Assembly: GCA_013002105.1 (NCBI GenBank)
Contig: JABDKS010000649.1
Coordinates: forward strand, 1 to 25,555
Origin: Pirellulaceae bacterium
GTDB taxonomy: Bacteria > Planctomycetota > Planctomycetia > Pirellulales > Pirellulaceae
Direction of reading: 5' to 3'
Length of the DNA: 25,555 nucleotides
Shown here: positions 8,214 to 18,232 of the stretch, one piece after another
Layout of the letters: the number at the start of each line of letters is the position of its first letter
Numbering within the stretch: position 1 is the first letter of the stretch
The notes under the pieces: generated by a model
Databases searched by the model: none
What the model was told of the DNA's origin: nothing
What the model saw: the letters and a program-made list of their open reading frames with translations, nothing else
Program-made: the position numbers and the translations under genes

Positions 8214-9329
8214 ATGAACTGGCGCGGCAACCTACTGAGATTCTGCAACGTTGCGGGCTTACCGATTCTGGAGCCCTTCGTTCGCTTGGCGGCGGGCGAA
8301 GACCCCAAAGAACAAATGGCGGGCATCGCAAAATTCGTTTTGCTGCCGATCGTTGCCGTCGCACTTTTCTTGGGTGCCTGGTCGATCTCCGCCAAAGCGG
8401 TTGTGACCGATAGCATGCAGCTGCCAAGTCCCACATCGACGTGGGAAGCGGGCAAGGAATTGTTTGGTATGCACTTCGCCCAACGGTCGCAGGACAAAAT
8501 CAAACAAGAACAAAAACTGCAGGAGGCGGTCTCTTTTTTAGCTCAGGCCAAGCGAATGGAGCGCCAAGCTGCTACCGCTTCGGCCACCGATCAAGAGAAA
8601 CTGTTAGCCAATGCGCTGATCTACAAGAAGAAAGCGGTCCAGTCGGCGAATTATCGAGCTTCCAGTGCCCCCACATTCATCGACCAGATCTTCACGAGTT
8701 TGAAAACCGTCTTCTTTGGGTTTGCGATCGCGACGTTAATTGCGGTGCCATTGGGCGTTTTGTGTGGGATGAGCCCCTGGTTCAACGCGGCACTGAATCC
8801 GTTCATTCAAATCTTCAAACCTGTCAGCCCGTTGGCTTGGTTACCGTTAGCCGGATTGATCATCATCTGGGCGTACAGCGGAACCAAACCGGGCGAGACG
8901 TTTTTTGACAAAGCGTTTTTGATTTCGGCGGTCACCGTTTCGCTTTGCTCGCTGTGGCCGACGCTGGTGAATACAACACTGGGCGTGGCCAGTGTCGACA
9001 AAGATTATTTGAACGTTGCGCGAGTTTTGAAACTGACCTGGTCGCAAAAGCTTTTCAAAATCATCTTGCCGGCGAGTTTGCCGCTGATGTTCGCGGGCTT
9101 GCGAATCAGCTTGGGCGTTGGCTGGATGGTGTTGATTGCGGCGGACATGCTGGCTCAGAACCCTGGATTGGGCAAATTCGTTTGGGACGAATTCCAAAAC
9201 GGCAGTAGCCAAACGTACGCTCGAATCGCGTTCAGTGTGATCATCATCGGCGTCATTGGGTTGCTGCTCGACCGAGTCATGATCTTCCTGCGAAACCTCG
9301 TTAGTTTCGGTAATCCCGCTGCCGCATAA
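8214..9329 (+). CDS. nrtB: nitrate ABC transporter permease
   Basis: This is the membrane channel of the importer. The binding-protein-dependent permease core spans about residues 160-360, with the EAA-type loop at 267-297 (NVARVLKLTWSQKLFKIILP, then a GLR motif) and the typical 'GWMVLIAADML'. The first membrane helix is at about 40-60. Residues 84-155 form a charged, Gln/Lys/Ala-rich helical insertion that looks coiled-coil and has no counterpart in shorter cyanobacterial NrtB. This explains the length of 371 residues against about 280-300. If the first helix runs outward, the insertion faces the periplasm, where it could meet NrtA. A GGATAGG stretch just before the ATG may serve as ribosome binding site. 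A 211 bp palindrome-rich gap separates it from nrtA, and nrtC follows after 49 bp. Confidence 0.92.
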   Translation: MNWRGNLLRFCNVAGLPILEPFVRLAAGEDPKEQMAGIAKFVLLPIVAVALFLGAWSISAKAVVTDSMQLPSPTSTWEAGKELFGMHFAQRSQDKIKQEQKLQEAVSFLAQAKRMERQAATASATDQEKLLANALIYKKKAVQSANYRASSAPTFIDQIFTSLKTVFFGFAIATLIAVPLGVLCGMSPWFNAALNPFIQIFKPVSPLAWLPLAGLIIIWAYSGTKPGETFFDKAFLISAVTVSLCSLWPTLVNTTLGVASVDKDYLNVARVLKLTWSQKLFKIILPASLPLMFAGLRISLGVGWMVLIAADMLAQNPGLGKFVWDEFQNGSSQTYARIAFSVIIIGVIGLLLDRVMIFLRNLVSFGNPAAA

Positions 9330-9378
9330 GTCGACCAACTGACTCCGACATTAGAGACCCCACCAATATGAGATTCGT

Positions 9379-10323
9379 ATGAACGTCGCATTGCTGCCCC
9401 ATCCGCCGATCACCACTCGCGTGGACGATACCGCGCCCGCTCCGCTGCTTTCGATGCGAAACGTATGCAAAGGTTATGGCAGCGGTGTGACGCGAACCGA
9501 AGTGTTGGACAACATCAACTTGAACGTGCGTGAAGGCGAATTCCTGGCCGTGGTTGGTTTCTCCGGCAGTGGCAAAACGACTTTCACGCAGTTATTGGCG
9601 GGGTTAATTGCGCCCGACAGTGGATCGATCACGATGGACGGCGAACAGATCACCGGTCCGGGTCCCGATCGTGGATTGGTTTTCCAGAACTACTCATTGC
9701 TCCCTTGGCTGACCGTTCGCGGCAATATCGCGTTGTCGGTTGATCGCGTCTTTCGCTACTGGGGTCGCGGTCAACGGCGCGATCACGTGGAAAAGTTTAT
9801 CGAGATGGTCGGCCTGACGCATGCGGCCCATCGTCGACCGCACGAACTGTCCGGCGGGATGCGACAGCGTGTTTCACTGGCCAGGACGTTGGCGATGAAG
9901 CCCAAGGTTTTGTTATTGGATGAGCCACTTTCGGCTTTGGATGCACTGACTCGCAGTGTCATGCAGGAAGAAATTCTGCGGATCTGGGAAGAGGAGCGTC
10001 AAACGTGTTTGATGATCACCAATGACGTTGATGAAGCGATCTACTGTGCCGATCGAATCGTTCCCCTGAATCCAGGTCCCAATGCGTCGCTGGGCCCCAT
10101 GTTCACGGTCGAACTGGAACGCCCACGCGACCGGTCGGCGCTGAACCACAACGAACAATTCAAGGCGTTACGAAATGCCGTGACGAATTATTTGGTGGCC
10201 GTGCGGCAAAAATCACGTGCCGACGAAGCCGCATCCTCGACGGCAAAAACCTACAAGTTGCCTGACTTAAAACCTGCCAGCCTGGCCCTTCCCCGACGTA
10301 CCCTGCTCGATCGTTCCGTGTGA
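9379..10323 (+). CDS. nrtC: nitrate ABC transporter ATP-binding subunit, H-loop lacks His
   Basis: This is one of two non-identical ATPases of the importer. Visible motifs are Walker A GFSGSGKT (60-67), Q-loop Gln103, signature LSGGM (157-161) and Walker B VLLLDE (177-182). The switch position reads ITNDVDEA, so Asn215 replaces the usual His. The NrtD partner has the His. Unlike cyanobacterial NrtC, there is no NrtA-like C-terminal regulatory domain, only a 50-residue basic tail ending in LLDRSV. The ATG at 9379 overlaps the stop of a four-codon mini-frame (9368-9382) as ATGA, which could couple translation. A weak hairpin with five T residues follows the gene at 10349-10374. Confidence 0.92.
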   Translation: MNVALLPHPPITTRVDDTAPAPLLSMRNVCKGYGSGVTRTEVLDNINLNVREGEFLAVVGFSGSGKTTFTQLLAGLIAPDSGSITMDGEQITGPGPDRGLVFQNYSLLPWLTVRGNIALSVDRVFRYWGRGQRRDHVEKFIEMVGLTHAAHRRPHELSGGMRQRVSLARTLAMKPKVLLLDEPLSALDALTRSVMQEEILRIWEEERQTCLMITNDVDEAIYCADRIVPLNPGPNASLGPMFTVELERPRDRSALNHNEQFKALRNAVTNYLVAVRQKSRADEAASSTAKTYKLPDLKPASLALPRRTLLDRSV

Positions 10324-10348
10324 CCACGGGCCAGAACCAGTCGAAATC

Positions 10349-10374
10349 ACGGGCCCAGTACGTGCCCCGTTTTT
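10349..10374 (+). terminator. weak hairpin plus T-run between nrtC and nrtD
   Basis: ACGGGC (10349-10354) pairs with GCCCCGT (10364-10370) with one bulged C and a 9-nt loop, and TTTTT covers 10370-10374. The short stem suggests partial termination or no effect. nrtD and six more genes lie downstream. Confidence 0.3.
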
Positions 10375-10411
10375 ACCTTGCTCCAACACCCTCTCGCGAC
10401 ACCGGAATTTT

Positions 10412-11269
10412 ATGGCTGGCTACGTCGAAATGTATCGTCTGGGAAAGACGTACGACACAACCAACGGTCCCGTTGTGATTGTCGAAGAATTCAACCTGGA
10501 CATGAAGCAAGGCGAATACGCTTGCTTGCTGGGCCACTCTGGGTGCGGCAAAAGCACCGTCCTAATGATGGCGGCAGGTTTGAATCCTATTACCACCGGC
10601 GGCATCGTGGTGGCCAATCATGAAATCGACGGGCCGGGTCCCGATCGCGGCGTTGTCTTTCAGTCGCCCTGCCTGATGCCATGGATGACAGCGATCGAGA
10701 ACGTTTTGCTGGGCGTCGATCAAGTCTATCCCCACGGCAGCAAGATTCAGCGGCATGATATCGCCGCCTATTACCTCTCGCTGGTCGGACTCGGCGACAG
10801 CCTGACCAAACGTGCCGCCGACCTCAGTCAGGGCATGCAGCAGCGCGTCGGGATCGCTCGCGCGTTCGCATTGAAACCCAAGATGTTGCTGTTGGATGAA
10901 CCCTTCGGCATGCTCGATTCGCTGACACGAATGGAATTGCAAGAGATCCTGTTGGAGATCTTGATGCGGGACAAAGTCACGACATTGATGATTACCCACG
11001 ATGTCGACGAAGCCCTGTTCATGAGCGACCGCGTGGTGATGATGACCAACGGACCGAGGGCTCGTGTCGGCGCGATCTTTGAGATGCCGTTCGAACGACC
11101 GCGAAATCGCACAGAAGTGTTGGAACATCCCGAGTATTACGAATATCGCGAAAAGCTTATTACGTTTTTGGAAGACCAAGACCACAAAAAGATGCAGGAA
11201 GACGCCGCCAAGTTGGAGGCAAAGAAGCAAGCCGAGCAAAAAGCCGAATCGCTTGTTGATTCAGCGTGA
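10412..11269 (+). CDS. nrtD: nitrate ABC transporter ATP-binding subunit with intact switch His
   Basis: This is the second ATPase of the importer. Walker A is GHSGCGKST (41-49), Q-loop Gln84, Walker B MLLLDE (158-163) and switch His196 ([18 protein letters not shown]). The signature is LSQGM (138-142) in place of LSGGM, a variant also common in NrtD-type proteins of other bacteria. The C-terminal 30 residues are Lys/Ala/Glu-rich and probably helical. No NrtA-like regulatory domain is fused. With NrtC it would form a heterodimer with one complete and one degenerate ATP site. The start at 10412 has no clear Shine-Dalgarno sequence. The next gene begins after 69 bp in the same direction. Confidence 0.93.
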   Translation: MAGYVEMYRLGKTYDTTNGPVVIVEEFNLDMKQGEYACLLGHSGCGKSTVLMMAAGLNPITTGGIVVANHEIDGPGPDRGVVFQSPCLMPWMTAIENVLLGVDQVYPHGSKIQRHDIAAYYLSLVGLGDSLTKRAADLSQGMQQRVGIARAFALKPKMLLLDEPFGMLDSLTRMELQEILLEILMRDKVTTLMITHDVDEALFMSDRVVMMTNGPRARVGAIFEMPFERPRNRTEVLEHPEYYEYREKLITFLEDQDHKKMQEDAAKLEAKKQAEQKAESLVDSA

Positions 11270-11338
11270 TTTACGTGACGCATTCGTACCACCGAACTGC
11301 CGATTCCGTTCGCTCCATCCATTAATCACTCACTCAGA

Positions 11339-12217
11339 ATGACACTCGTTCAGCCAAAGATCTTCCCGAACACCTTTTTGTCGGACGTCCGCACGTACCG
11401 AGTCGATCCGGGGCAGGGAATACAGTGTGAAATTGTTTGCGCGCTGGATCAGTTGGCAGCCACCGCAGCAGACAGCGGAACGGCTGAATTGGTCGTGCAA
11501 CACAGCGACTCGCAGGAAGACTTTCGGGCCGCAATCGCCGTCCCAATCTATCGCCGTGATCACGTTGTCTCGGTGGCCGTACTGGCCACCGAAGGTCATC
11601 CGGACACGACCGGTGTGTTCGAGATATGGTCTCCCACGGGATCCTACGAAGAGCTGAGCTTGAGTAAGGGTTACTACGGAAACCTCGCCCGTTTTCAAAA
11701 CGTGTCCTCGTTTGTTCGCTTCGAAAAAGGCTCCGGTCTGCCCGGACAGGTGTGGAATGGTTTTCGGAGTGTGATTCATTCCGAACTTTCAAAGCATCCA
11801 GGGTTTCTGCGGGCCGCCGGCGCATCGGCGGGCAATCTCCATACCGCGATTGGGATTCCCGTTGCCGGACAACATTATCGCAGCTCGGTATTGTTGCTCA
11901 GCAGCCAGGAATCACCCATCGCAACAGGCTTTGAAGTTTGGCGGGCGGACCCCGATGGATTCACGCTCGAATCGGCCGACTATGACTGCGACTCCTACCG
12001 CATCGCGGTTGGCTCTCAAATCGCATCGACCGACGGATTGCCTGGATTAGCGGCCCAGTGTGGCGGCGCGGTGCTGTGCGATGAGACCGATTTGTTGTCG
12101 GTCGGTCGTGACTGGGCGACGGCAGCTTCATCAGACGTTAGCCGTCCATCCGGCGGATTGGCGCTCCCGTTTTTCGAAGCCGATGACCTTACCAGTGTTA
12201 CGGTGCTTTTGTTTTAA
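11339..12217 (+). CDS. triple-GAF protein without output domain
   Basis: The 292-residue protein shows an internal repeat of about 103 residues. One core strand recurs as AIAVPI (65), AIGIPV (170) and GLALPF (273), each followed by a hydrophobic SV/SS-x-V-L strand. GVFEIW (92) recurs as TGFEVW (196), and GSGLPGQVW (131) as TDGLPGLAA (231). These are signatures of GAF domains: a short first copy (about 10-84), a full second (92-189) and a full third (196-292). No kinase, HTH, cyclase or other output is present, and there is no signal peptide, so it should be cytoplasmic. Its stop abuts the ATG of the next gene (TAAATG), which indicates translational coupling to the electron-transfer subunit. 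A ligand-sensing or assembly role in nitrate reduction is inferred. Function is unknown. Confidence 0.75.
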   Translation: MTLVQPKIFPNTFLSDVRTYRVDPGQGIQCEIVCALDQLAATAADSGTAELVVQHSDSQEDFRAAIAVPIYRRDHVVSVAVLATEGHPDTTGVFEIWSPTGSYEELSLSKGYYGNLARFQNVSSFVRFEKGSGLPGQVWNGFRSVIHSELSKHPGFLRAAGASAGNLHTAIGIPVAGQHYRSSVLLLSSQESPIATGFEVWRADPDGFTLESADYDCDSYRIAVGSQIASTDGLPGLAAQCGGAVLCDETDLLSVGRDWATAASSDVSRPSGGLALPFFEADDLTSVTVLLF

Positions 12218-13906
12218 ATGTCTACCACTCTTCCTGTCGTCCAGCCGTCACTCGATTTGGTCGAGCAACTTCTCGCCGAGCAGCAATCGCTGACCGCCGT
12301 CGAACAGTTTAGCGCGCTGCATGAGGCGGGGGACGGGCGCACTTTCGGTGAACCGGATCAAGCGCGTTATTACCAAAAACTGCTGCCGGCCACGGCTCCG
12401 CAACCGGGTCAGCAATTTTCGTTCGAAGTCGATTTGGATCAATGCAGCGGATGCAAAGCCTGCGTCGTCGCGTGTCATACCCTCAACGGTCTTGACGAAG
12501 ACGAGAGCTGGAGGCGAGTCGGAACTTTGACAATTGGCGAGCAAGCTCCCCGCATTCAACATGTCACGACTGCCTGCCACCATTGCGAAGACCCGGGTTG
12601 TTTGAATGGATGTCCGGTCAAGGCGTACGACAAAGACCCGGTGACCGGAATCGTGCGACATTTGGACGATCAATGCATCGGTTGCAAGTACTGCACGATG
12701 ATGTGTCCCTATGAAGTCCCACAGTACAGCGAACGACTAGGGATCGTTCGAAAGTGCGACATGTGTCATCAGCGGCTTTCAGCCGGCGAAGCCCCGGCGT
12801 GTGTTCAGTCCTGCCCGAACGAAGCGATTGCCATTCGCATCGTCGATGTGGCAAGTGATCGTTTCAGCGACACCGACACGCTTGCCGCGGGAGCGCCCCC
12901 GTCAACGATTACCAAACCGACGACCATCTACAAGTCAAATGCCTTGACCGGGAATGAATTGGCGGTGCCTCAGGATCACCAGGTTGATTCCATTGCTGAA
13001 AGCCATTGGCCTTTAGCCGTGATGTTGGTCGCAACACAGATCTCCGTTGGAATATTATTGGCTGAACGCGTCGCCGCGTTGTTGGCGATCTTAATCGGGT
13101 CACAGCTTCCCATTGCCGCGACACAGTACGCCACCGTGATCGCATTGATGATCGCGGGTGCAGGGATGGGAATTGCCCCGCTGCATTTGGGTCAGCCGCT
13201 GCGAGCATGGCGCGTCTTTTTGGGTTTACGAACCAGTTGGCTCAGTCGCGAAGCGGTTGTTTTGGGCAAATACATGGGATTGCTAACCGCGACCGTTGCT
13301 CTGACGTGGATGCCGCTGTTTGCCGAATACTTGCCAAGCCTGGTGACCGATCTGATTCCGTCTTGGGCGGCCAAGGCGACGCTCGTCGTAACGTTGATCA
13401 CTGGCGTCGCGGGACTGGCCAGTAGTGCCATGATCTACGTTGCCACCAAACGTCAACTTTGGCGCACCGATCGAACGTTCACGCGATTCTTTGGCACAAC
13501 GATTGTCGCCGGTGCCGCTTGGATGGTTCCGGTGTTCTTGTTCGTTCAAGGCTCCAGCCCACTGACTTTGCTAGTCACATTAGCGACCGTCGCTGTGGTC
13601 GCAGGCAAACTCTGCTGGGAATGGACTCACTACCTTGCACCGCAGTCGACCGGCGATGAATACCAAATGCGTTCGAGCCAACTGGTTCACGGTCCGCTGG
13701 CCAAGACGACGCAATTGCGAATCAAAACCGCGATCGCCGGATTGGGATTGCTCTTGCTTGCCACTGTCTTTGGATGGATCACACCGGTTGTTGGAGCACT
13801 GATGGGCGGTGCAGCAGCGATCGCAATCAGTGGCGGTGAATACTGCGAACGATTGCTGTATTTCCAGAGTGTCGTATACGACCGGATGCCGGGGACTTTG
13901 AAATGA
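12218..13906 (+). CDS. fused DmsB-DmsC: four-cluster Fe-S subunit plus membrane anchor
   Basis: After a 70-residue N-terminal extension the protein has four ferredoxin-type motifs: Cys76/79/82/86, Cys120/123/128/132, Cys153/156/159/163 and Cys180/183/195/199. This is the DmsB/NarH pattern for four [4Fe-4S] clusters. Residues of about 263-550 form eight membrane helices of the DmsC family, with the tell-tale [16 protein letters not shown] and SWLSREAV. In DMSO reductase these are separate subunits that carry electrons from menaquinol to the molybdenum subunit. There is no Tat or Sec signal, so the Fe-S domain should be cytoplasmic, consistent with an even helix count. It sits between the GAF gene (0 bp) and nasA (40 bp), so it most likely feeds quinol electrons to NasA. 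The fold is certain. The partner is inferred from position. Confidence 0.9.
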   Translation: MSTTLPVVQPSLDLVEQLLAEQQSLTAVEQFSALHEAGDGRTFGEPDQARYYQKLLPATAPQPGQQFSFEVDLDQCSGCKACVVACHTLNGLDEDESWRRVGTLTIGEQAPRIQHVTTACHHCEDPGCLNGCPVKAYDKDPVTGIVRHLDDQCIGCKYCTMMCPYEVPQYSERLGIVRKCDMCHQRLSAGEAPACVQSCPNEAIAIRIVDVASDRFSDTDTLAAGAPPSTITKPTTIYKSNALTGNELAVPQDHQVDSIAESHWPLAVMLVATQISVGILLAERVAALLAILIGSQLPIAATQYATVIALMIAGAGMGIAPLHLGQPLRAWRVFLGLRTSWLSREAVVLGKYMGLLTATVALTWMPLFAEYLPSLVTDLIPSWAAKATLVVTLITGVAGLASSAMIYVATKRQLWRTDRTFTRFFGTTIVAGAAWMVPVFLFVQGSSPLTLLVTLATVAVVAGKLCWEWTHYLAPQSTGDEYQMRSSQLVHGPLAKTTQLRIKTAIAGLGLLLLATVFGWITPVVGALMGGAAAIAISGGEYCERLLYFQSVVYDRMPGTLK

Positions 13907-13934
13907 CACGCATAACGACGTTCGAATCAACGCT

Positions 13935-13938
13935 GGAG
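13935..13938 (+). promoter_or_regulatory. ribosome binding site deciding the nasA start
   Basis: GGAG lies 8 nt before the ATG at 13947. It overlaps the in-frame GTG at 13938, so it argues for the ATG as the true start. Confidence 0.65.
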
Positions 13939-13946
13939 TGGACAGC

Positions 13947-16223
13947 ATGAGCGCTTCGATTCCCAGTTCGTTGACGCAACGCGACGATGACGATCCGTCA
14001 CGACAATTGCCGCAATTGTTGCAACAACGTGACGGTCGTATGACTCGCGAGCTATTGCTGCATCCTGGCCAGCACGGCTTGGGAATGACACATGAATCTT
14101 TGGAAGCCGATGCGACGACCGTGGCCACTTGTGGCTACTGTTCGACCGGCTGCGGGCTTCGGATGCACATCCGCGAGGGTGTTGGCATCGGGTTAACGCC
14201 AGAAACCAACTATCCGGTCAACCAAGGGATGGCTTGTCCCAAGGGCTGGGAGGCTTTGCGGATTCTGGATTCACCTGATCGCGCGGTCGAACCGTTGGTC
14301 CGCACACCCGACGGTCAAATGCGGGGTGTGTCATGGGACGAAGCATTGCGACTTTTCACGACACGATTTAAATCGATTCAAGCCGAGCACGGCAACGACT
14401 CGGTCGCTTTCTTGAGTACCGGTCAGATTCCTTGCGAAGAAATGGCGCTGTTGGGCGCGCTGGCTCGATTTGGCATGGGAATCAAACATGGCGACGGGAA
14501 TACACGCCAGTGCATGGCGACTGCCGTGTCGGCCTACAAAGAGTCGTTCGGTTTCGACGCGCCGCCGTACACGTACGATGATTTCGAGCAGAGTGATTGC
14601 CTGGTGTTTATCGGCGCCAATCCGTGCATCGGTCATCCAATCATGTGGGAGCGTGTGCTACGCAATCCAAACCAACCAGAAATCATTGTCGTTGATCCTC
14701 GGCGCACCGAGACCGCGATGGTGGCCACACAACATCTGCAATTAACTCCCAAAAGTGACCTGGCGTTACTGTACGCGATCACCCACTGCATCATCGCTCG
14801 CGGGTTTGTCGATCAGGCCTTTGTCGACGCTCATACCACAGGGTACGACCAACTGTGCCGGCACGTACAAGACTTCCCACCGGAGAAGGTCGCCGCGATC
14901 GCCGGCGTTTCGACGCAGCAAATCGAAAACGTCGCCGAGGCGATTGGAAAACGTCGCGCCGTTTCGTTGTGGTGGACGATGGGTGTTAATCAAAGTTACG
15001 AAGGAACGCGGACAGCCCAAGCGATCATCAACATTGCACTGATTACCGGCAATATTGGTCGTCCTGGAACCGGCGCCAATAGCATCACCGGTCAATGCAA
15101 CGCCATGGGTTCGCGGCTGTGGAGCAACACAACGAATCTGATCGGTCACCACCGGTTCGACAACGCCGACCACCGTCAGAAAGTCGCCGATGCATTACGG
15201 ATCGATTCACATGCGATCCCGACCGAAGGCAGTTGGAGCTATGACCGTATCATCGAAGGCATTCGACGCGGCGAGATTCGTGGCCTCTGGGTCGTTGCGA
15301 CGAATCCCGCGCACAGTTGGATTCACCAGGGGGACGCCCGCGAATTGTTGGACCGACTGGATTTCTTGGTCGTCCAAGACATGTACCACAGCACGGAAAC
15401 GGCGCGTCACGCCGATTTGGTTTTGCCGGCGGCTGGCTGGGGCGAGAAAGAGGGAACATTTATCAATAGCGAACGGCGCTATGGTTGCCTGAAAAAAGTC
15501 CGCAAGGCTCCTGGATCAGCTCTCGCTGATTTTCAAATCTTTCGTGCGATCGCCAACTACTGGGGCGTCGGTGAGATGTTTTCTGAGTGGACCGATCCTG
15601 AGTCTGTGTTTCGGATCATGCAGCGACTGAGTGTCGATCAACCATGCGACATCAGTGGGATCGCCGGCTACGGACACATCGACACTTGCGGCGGCATTCA
15701 ATGGCCCTGGACCAGCGACAATGCTGCCGGCGGGTTTCAGCCCGAACAGCAACGGCGTCTTTTCAGCGATGGCCAATTCTTTCATGACGATCAACGAGCA
15801 CGCTTGATTGTCGATTCAATCACTGCGATGCCCGAAGCGCCCGATGACGAATACCCATTGCTGCTGCTCAGTGGCCGTGGCACCGTTAGCCAATGGCACA
15901 CTCAAACGCGAACTCATAAGAGTCCGGTGTTGCGAAAACTTTATCCGCACCGTGCCTATGTCGAAATCAATCCTCAAGACGCGGCCGAACTGCGGATCCG
16001 CAATGGCCAACCCGTCGACGTCACGTCACGACGCGGCAATGTTACCGCCAACGCCTTCGTTACACCGACGGTCAGACCCGGACAAGTCTTTATCCCCATG
16101 CACTATGAAGTCACCAACCAGTTGACCCACGCCCATTTTGATCCCCACTCGCGGCAACCGTCGTACAAAGACTGCGCCGTATGCGTGACACCCGCCAGTA
16201 CAACCGCAGCGAACAAATCGTGA
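13947..16223 (+). CDS. nasA: assimilatory nitrate reductase, molybdopterin catalytic subunit
   Basis: This enzyme reduces nitrate to nitrite in the cytoplasm with a bis-MGD molybdenum centre. A [4Fe-4S] site is formed by Cys62, Cys65, Cys69 (CGYCSTGC) and Cys97 (MACPKG). Cys189 in GDGNTRQCM is the expected molybdenum ligand. Later family blocks include [62 protein letters not shown] and the C-terminal MoCo-binding [11 protein letters not shown]. The length of 758 residues fits NasA/NarB. No twin-arginine signal is seen, which argues against periplasmic NapA. Neighbouring Fe-S/anchor and nirA genes argue against formate dehydrogenase. A 50-residue N-terminal extension precedes the first cluster. 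NasA types with a C-terminal 2Fe-2S domain are known, but this one lacks it. Confidence 0.93.
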   Translation: MSASIPSSLTQRDDDDPSRQLPQLLQQRDGRMTRELLLHPGQHGLGMTHESLEADATTVATCGYCSTGCGLRMHIREGVGIGLTPETNYPVNQGMACPKGWEALRILDSPDRAVEPLVRTPDGQMRGVSWDEALRLFTTRFKSIQAEHGNDSVAFLSTGQIPCEEMALLGALARFGMGIKHGDGNTRQCMATAVSAYKESFGFDAPPYTYDDFEQSDCLVFIGANPCIGHPIMWERVLRNPNQPEIIVVDPRRTETAMVATQHLQLTPKSDLALLYAITHCIIARGFVDQAFVDAHTTGYDQLCRHVQDFPPEKVAAIAGVSTQQIENVAEAIGKRRAVSLWWTMGVNQSYEGTRTAQAIINIALITGNIGRPGTGANSITGQCNAMGSRLWSNTTNLIGHHRFDNADHRQKVADALRIDSHAIPTEGSWSYDRIIEGIRRGEIRGLWVVATNPAHSWIHQGDARELLDRLDFLVVQDMYHSTETARHADLVLPAAGWGEKEGTFINSERRYGCLKKVRKAPGSALADFQIFRAIANYWGVGEMFSEWTDPESVFRIMQRLSVDQPCDISGIAGYGHIDTCGGIQWPWTSDNAAGGFQPEQQRRLFSDGQFFHDDQRARLIVDSITAMPEAPDDEYPLLLLSGRGTVSQWHTQTRTHKSPVLRKLYPHRAYVEINPQDAAELRIRNGQPVDVTSRRGNVTANAFVTPTVRPGQVFIPMHYEVTNQLTHAHFDPHSRQPSYKDCAVCVTPASTTAANKS

Positions 16224-16268
16224 TGCTAGTCGCCGTCACCACAGCGACGAACAGGAGAGAGAGAACCC

Positions 16269-18158
16269 ATGTCCGATAATCACCAAAATTTTTCTGATTC
16301 GCAAAAACAGTATCTATCTGGATTCACGATGGGCTCGGACGTTGCCCGAGCGGTCCAAGGACTGCCCATCTTGGCTGGTCGTGGTTCGACCACCAACGGA
16401 ACGTCCATCACAGTGGGTGCCAACGGCGCAGCAATTAACGGCTCACCTATCAACGGCGCCTCAACCAACGGCGCCCCGACCAACGGTGCCGCCGTTGGAG
16501 TATCGAGTTTGCCGTGTGGACCGGAGCAAATCGCGCTCGAAGCACAGCAGGCGACCATCGCTGCGGGCAAGAAACTTTGTAAAGAAGAAAAAGCCAAGCA
16601 AGCGAAAAACCCTTTGGACATATGGGACGAAATGCAGGCTCGCGCTGATGCAAACGAGTTCCCCAAAAAGACCGATGTCTTTTTGACCAAATTTCACGGC
16701 CTGTTCTACGTCGCCCCGGCGCAAGACAGTTACATGTGTCGGATGCGAATTCCCGGCGGCATCCTGCACGCTTGGCAAATGCGGGGGATCGCCGACCTGA
16801 GTGATCGAAGTGCCGGTGGTTATGTCGATGTCACGACGCGAGCGAACCTGCAATTTCGTGAGATCCCAGCTAACCAGGCAATGAACATCCTGTACGGACT
16901 ACGTGAACTGGACGTGATCACGCTGGGCAGTGGTGGTGACAACATTCGCAACTGCACCGCAAGTCCCTTGTCGGGAATCGATGCCAGTGAATTGATCGAG
17001 ACGATTCCGCTTGCCAAGCGGATGCACCATTACATTTTGAATCATCGCGAAATGTATGGGTTGCCGCGCAAGTTCAATATTGCATTTGATGGTGGTGGTC
17101 GGATCAGTGCACTTGATGACACCAACGACATCGGTTTCCATGCGGTAACGGTAACGCAGGATCAGGCTTCGGATGATTTGCCCCCGGGCGTCTATTTTCA
17201 ACTAACGCTCGGTGGCATCACCGGACACAAAGATTTTGCGCGTCCGACCGGCGTTTTGTTGACCGCCGACGAATGCGTGGGTGTTGCTGGAGCGATCGTA
17301 CGAGTGTTCGTCAAAAATGGCGATCGAACTGATCGTAAGAAAGCGAGATTGAAATACGTTCTGGACGCGTGGGGATTTGATAAGTTCATCGCTGCCGTGG
17401 AGACGGAGTGTGGTAGTACGTTACGTAAAATCGACACAGAACGCGTGGTCGTTCCGACGGGCGAAGACCGACAAGCACACGTTGGCTTTCATCCACAAAG
17501 GCAATCTGGCCGACAATATGTAGGCGTCGTGCTGCCCGTGGGGCGAATTACGTCGGATCAAGCTCGGTCATTGGCTGACATCGCCGAAACCTACGGAAAC
17601 GGCGAACTGCGATGCACGGTTTGGCAAAATGTTTTGATTCCGTTTATCCGCAACGAAGACGTTCAGGCGGTCAAAGAGGAACTCGATGCAATCGGGCTCG
17701 GTTACGAAGCCAGTTCGTTTCGGGCCGGCCTTGTCGCTTGCACAGGCAGTGCCGGTTGTAAGTTTGCCGGGGCCGACACCAAACGTCACGCGATGGAAAT
17801 CGCAACGGCGCTGGAAAACAACTTGGAACTGGATCAGCCCATCAACATTCACGTCACAGGCTGTCATCACAGTTGCGCACAGCACTATATCGGAGACATC
17901 GGACTGATCGGATGCCAGGTCGAACAGGGTGATGACATGGTCGATGGATACCATGTCCATCTGGGCGGCGGCTGGGGCACTCGGCAAGAGATCGCCCGAC
18001 AAATATTTGATTCGGTCATCGCGGTGGATTTACCAGAGTTGATGATCGCCATCATTAGCAGCTATTTGAACAATCGCATCGGCGATGAATCGTTCATCGA
18101 ATTTGCAAATCGCCAAACCATCGAAGAACTCAAGTCCCTGGTCGCCATTGCGGCCTAG
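16269..18158 (+). CDS. nirA: siroheme [4Fe-4S] nitrite reductase
   Basis: NirA makes the six-electron reduction of nitrite to ammonium. The siroheme and cluster ligands are visible as Cys491, Cys497, Cys532 and Cys536, giving C-x5-C-x34-C-x3-C exactly as in plant nitrite reductase. Both halves of the duplicated fold are present: YVDVTTRANLQFREIP with the NCTASPLSG block, and 'GELRCTVWQNVLIPFI'. The start at 16269 has the clearest ribosome binding site of the cluster (AGGAG at 16253-16257). Residues 42-74 form an unusual Asn-Gly-rich linker with six NG repeats. Residues 8-22 resemble the N-terminus of the following reductase. Nitrite and sulfite reductases of this fold are hard to separate by sequence alone. 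Linkage to nrt and nasA supports nitrite. Confidence 0.92.
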   Translation: MSDNHQNFSDSQKQYLSGFTMGSDVARAVQGLPILAGRGSTTNGTSITVGANGAAINGSPINGASTNGAPTNGAAVGVSSLPCGPEQIALEAQQATIAAGKKLCKEEKAKQAKNPLDIWDEMQARADANEFPKKTDVFLTKFHGLFYVAPAQDSYMCRMRIPGGILHAWQMRGIADLSDRSAGGYVDVTTRANLQFREIPANQAMNILYGLRELDVITLGSGGDNIRNCTASPLSGIDASELIETIPLAKRMHHYILNHREMYGLPRKFNIAFDGGGRISALDDTNDIGFHAVTVTQDQASDDLPPGVYFQLTLGGITGHKDFARPTGVLLTADECVGVAGAIVRVFVKNGDRTDRKKARLKYVLDAWGFDKFIAAVETECGSTLRKIDTERVVVPTGEDRQAHVGFHPQRQSGRQYVGVVLPVGRITSDQARSLADIAETYGNGELRCTVWQNVLIPFIRNEDVQAVKEELDAIGLGYEASSFRAGLVACTGSAGCKFAGADTKRHAMEIATALENNLELDQPINIHVTGCHHSCAQHYIGDIGLIGCQVEQGDDMVDGYHVHLGGGWGTRQEIARQIFDSVIAVDLPELMIAIISSYLNNRIGDESFIEFANRQTIEELKSLVAIAA

Positions 18159-18232
18159 CAAGAAAACAGTCCCTGGAAACTTACCTTTTGCCTTCCTCCC
18201 ACTGATCGAGCCGTCGCTGGATCCTAATTGTC

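Noticed and set aside
13947..16223. Periplasmic nitrate reductase NapA or formate dehydrogenase as the identity of the molybdoenzyme
   Set aside because: No twin-arginine signal, no NapB/NapC genes, Cys rather than selenocysteine with NTRQCM context, and tight linkage to nrt and nirA genes.
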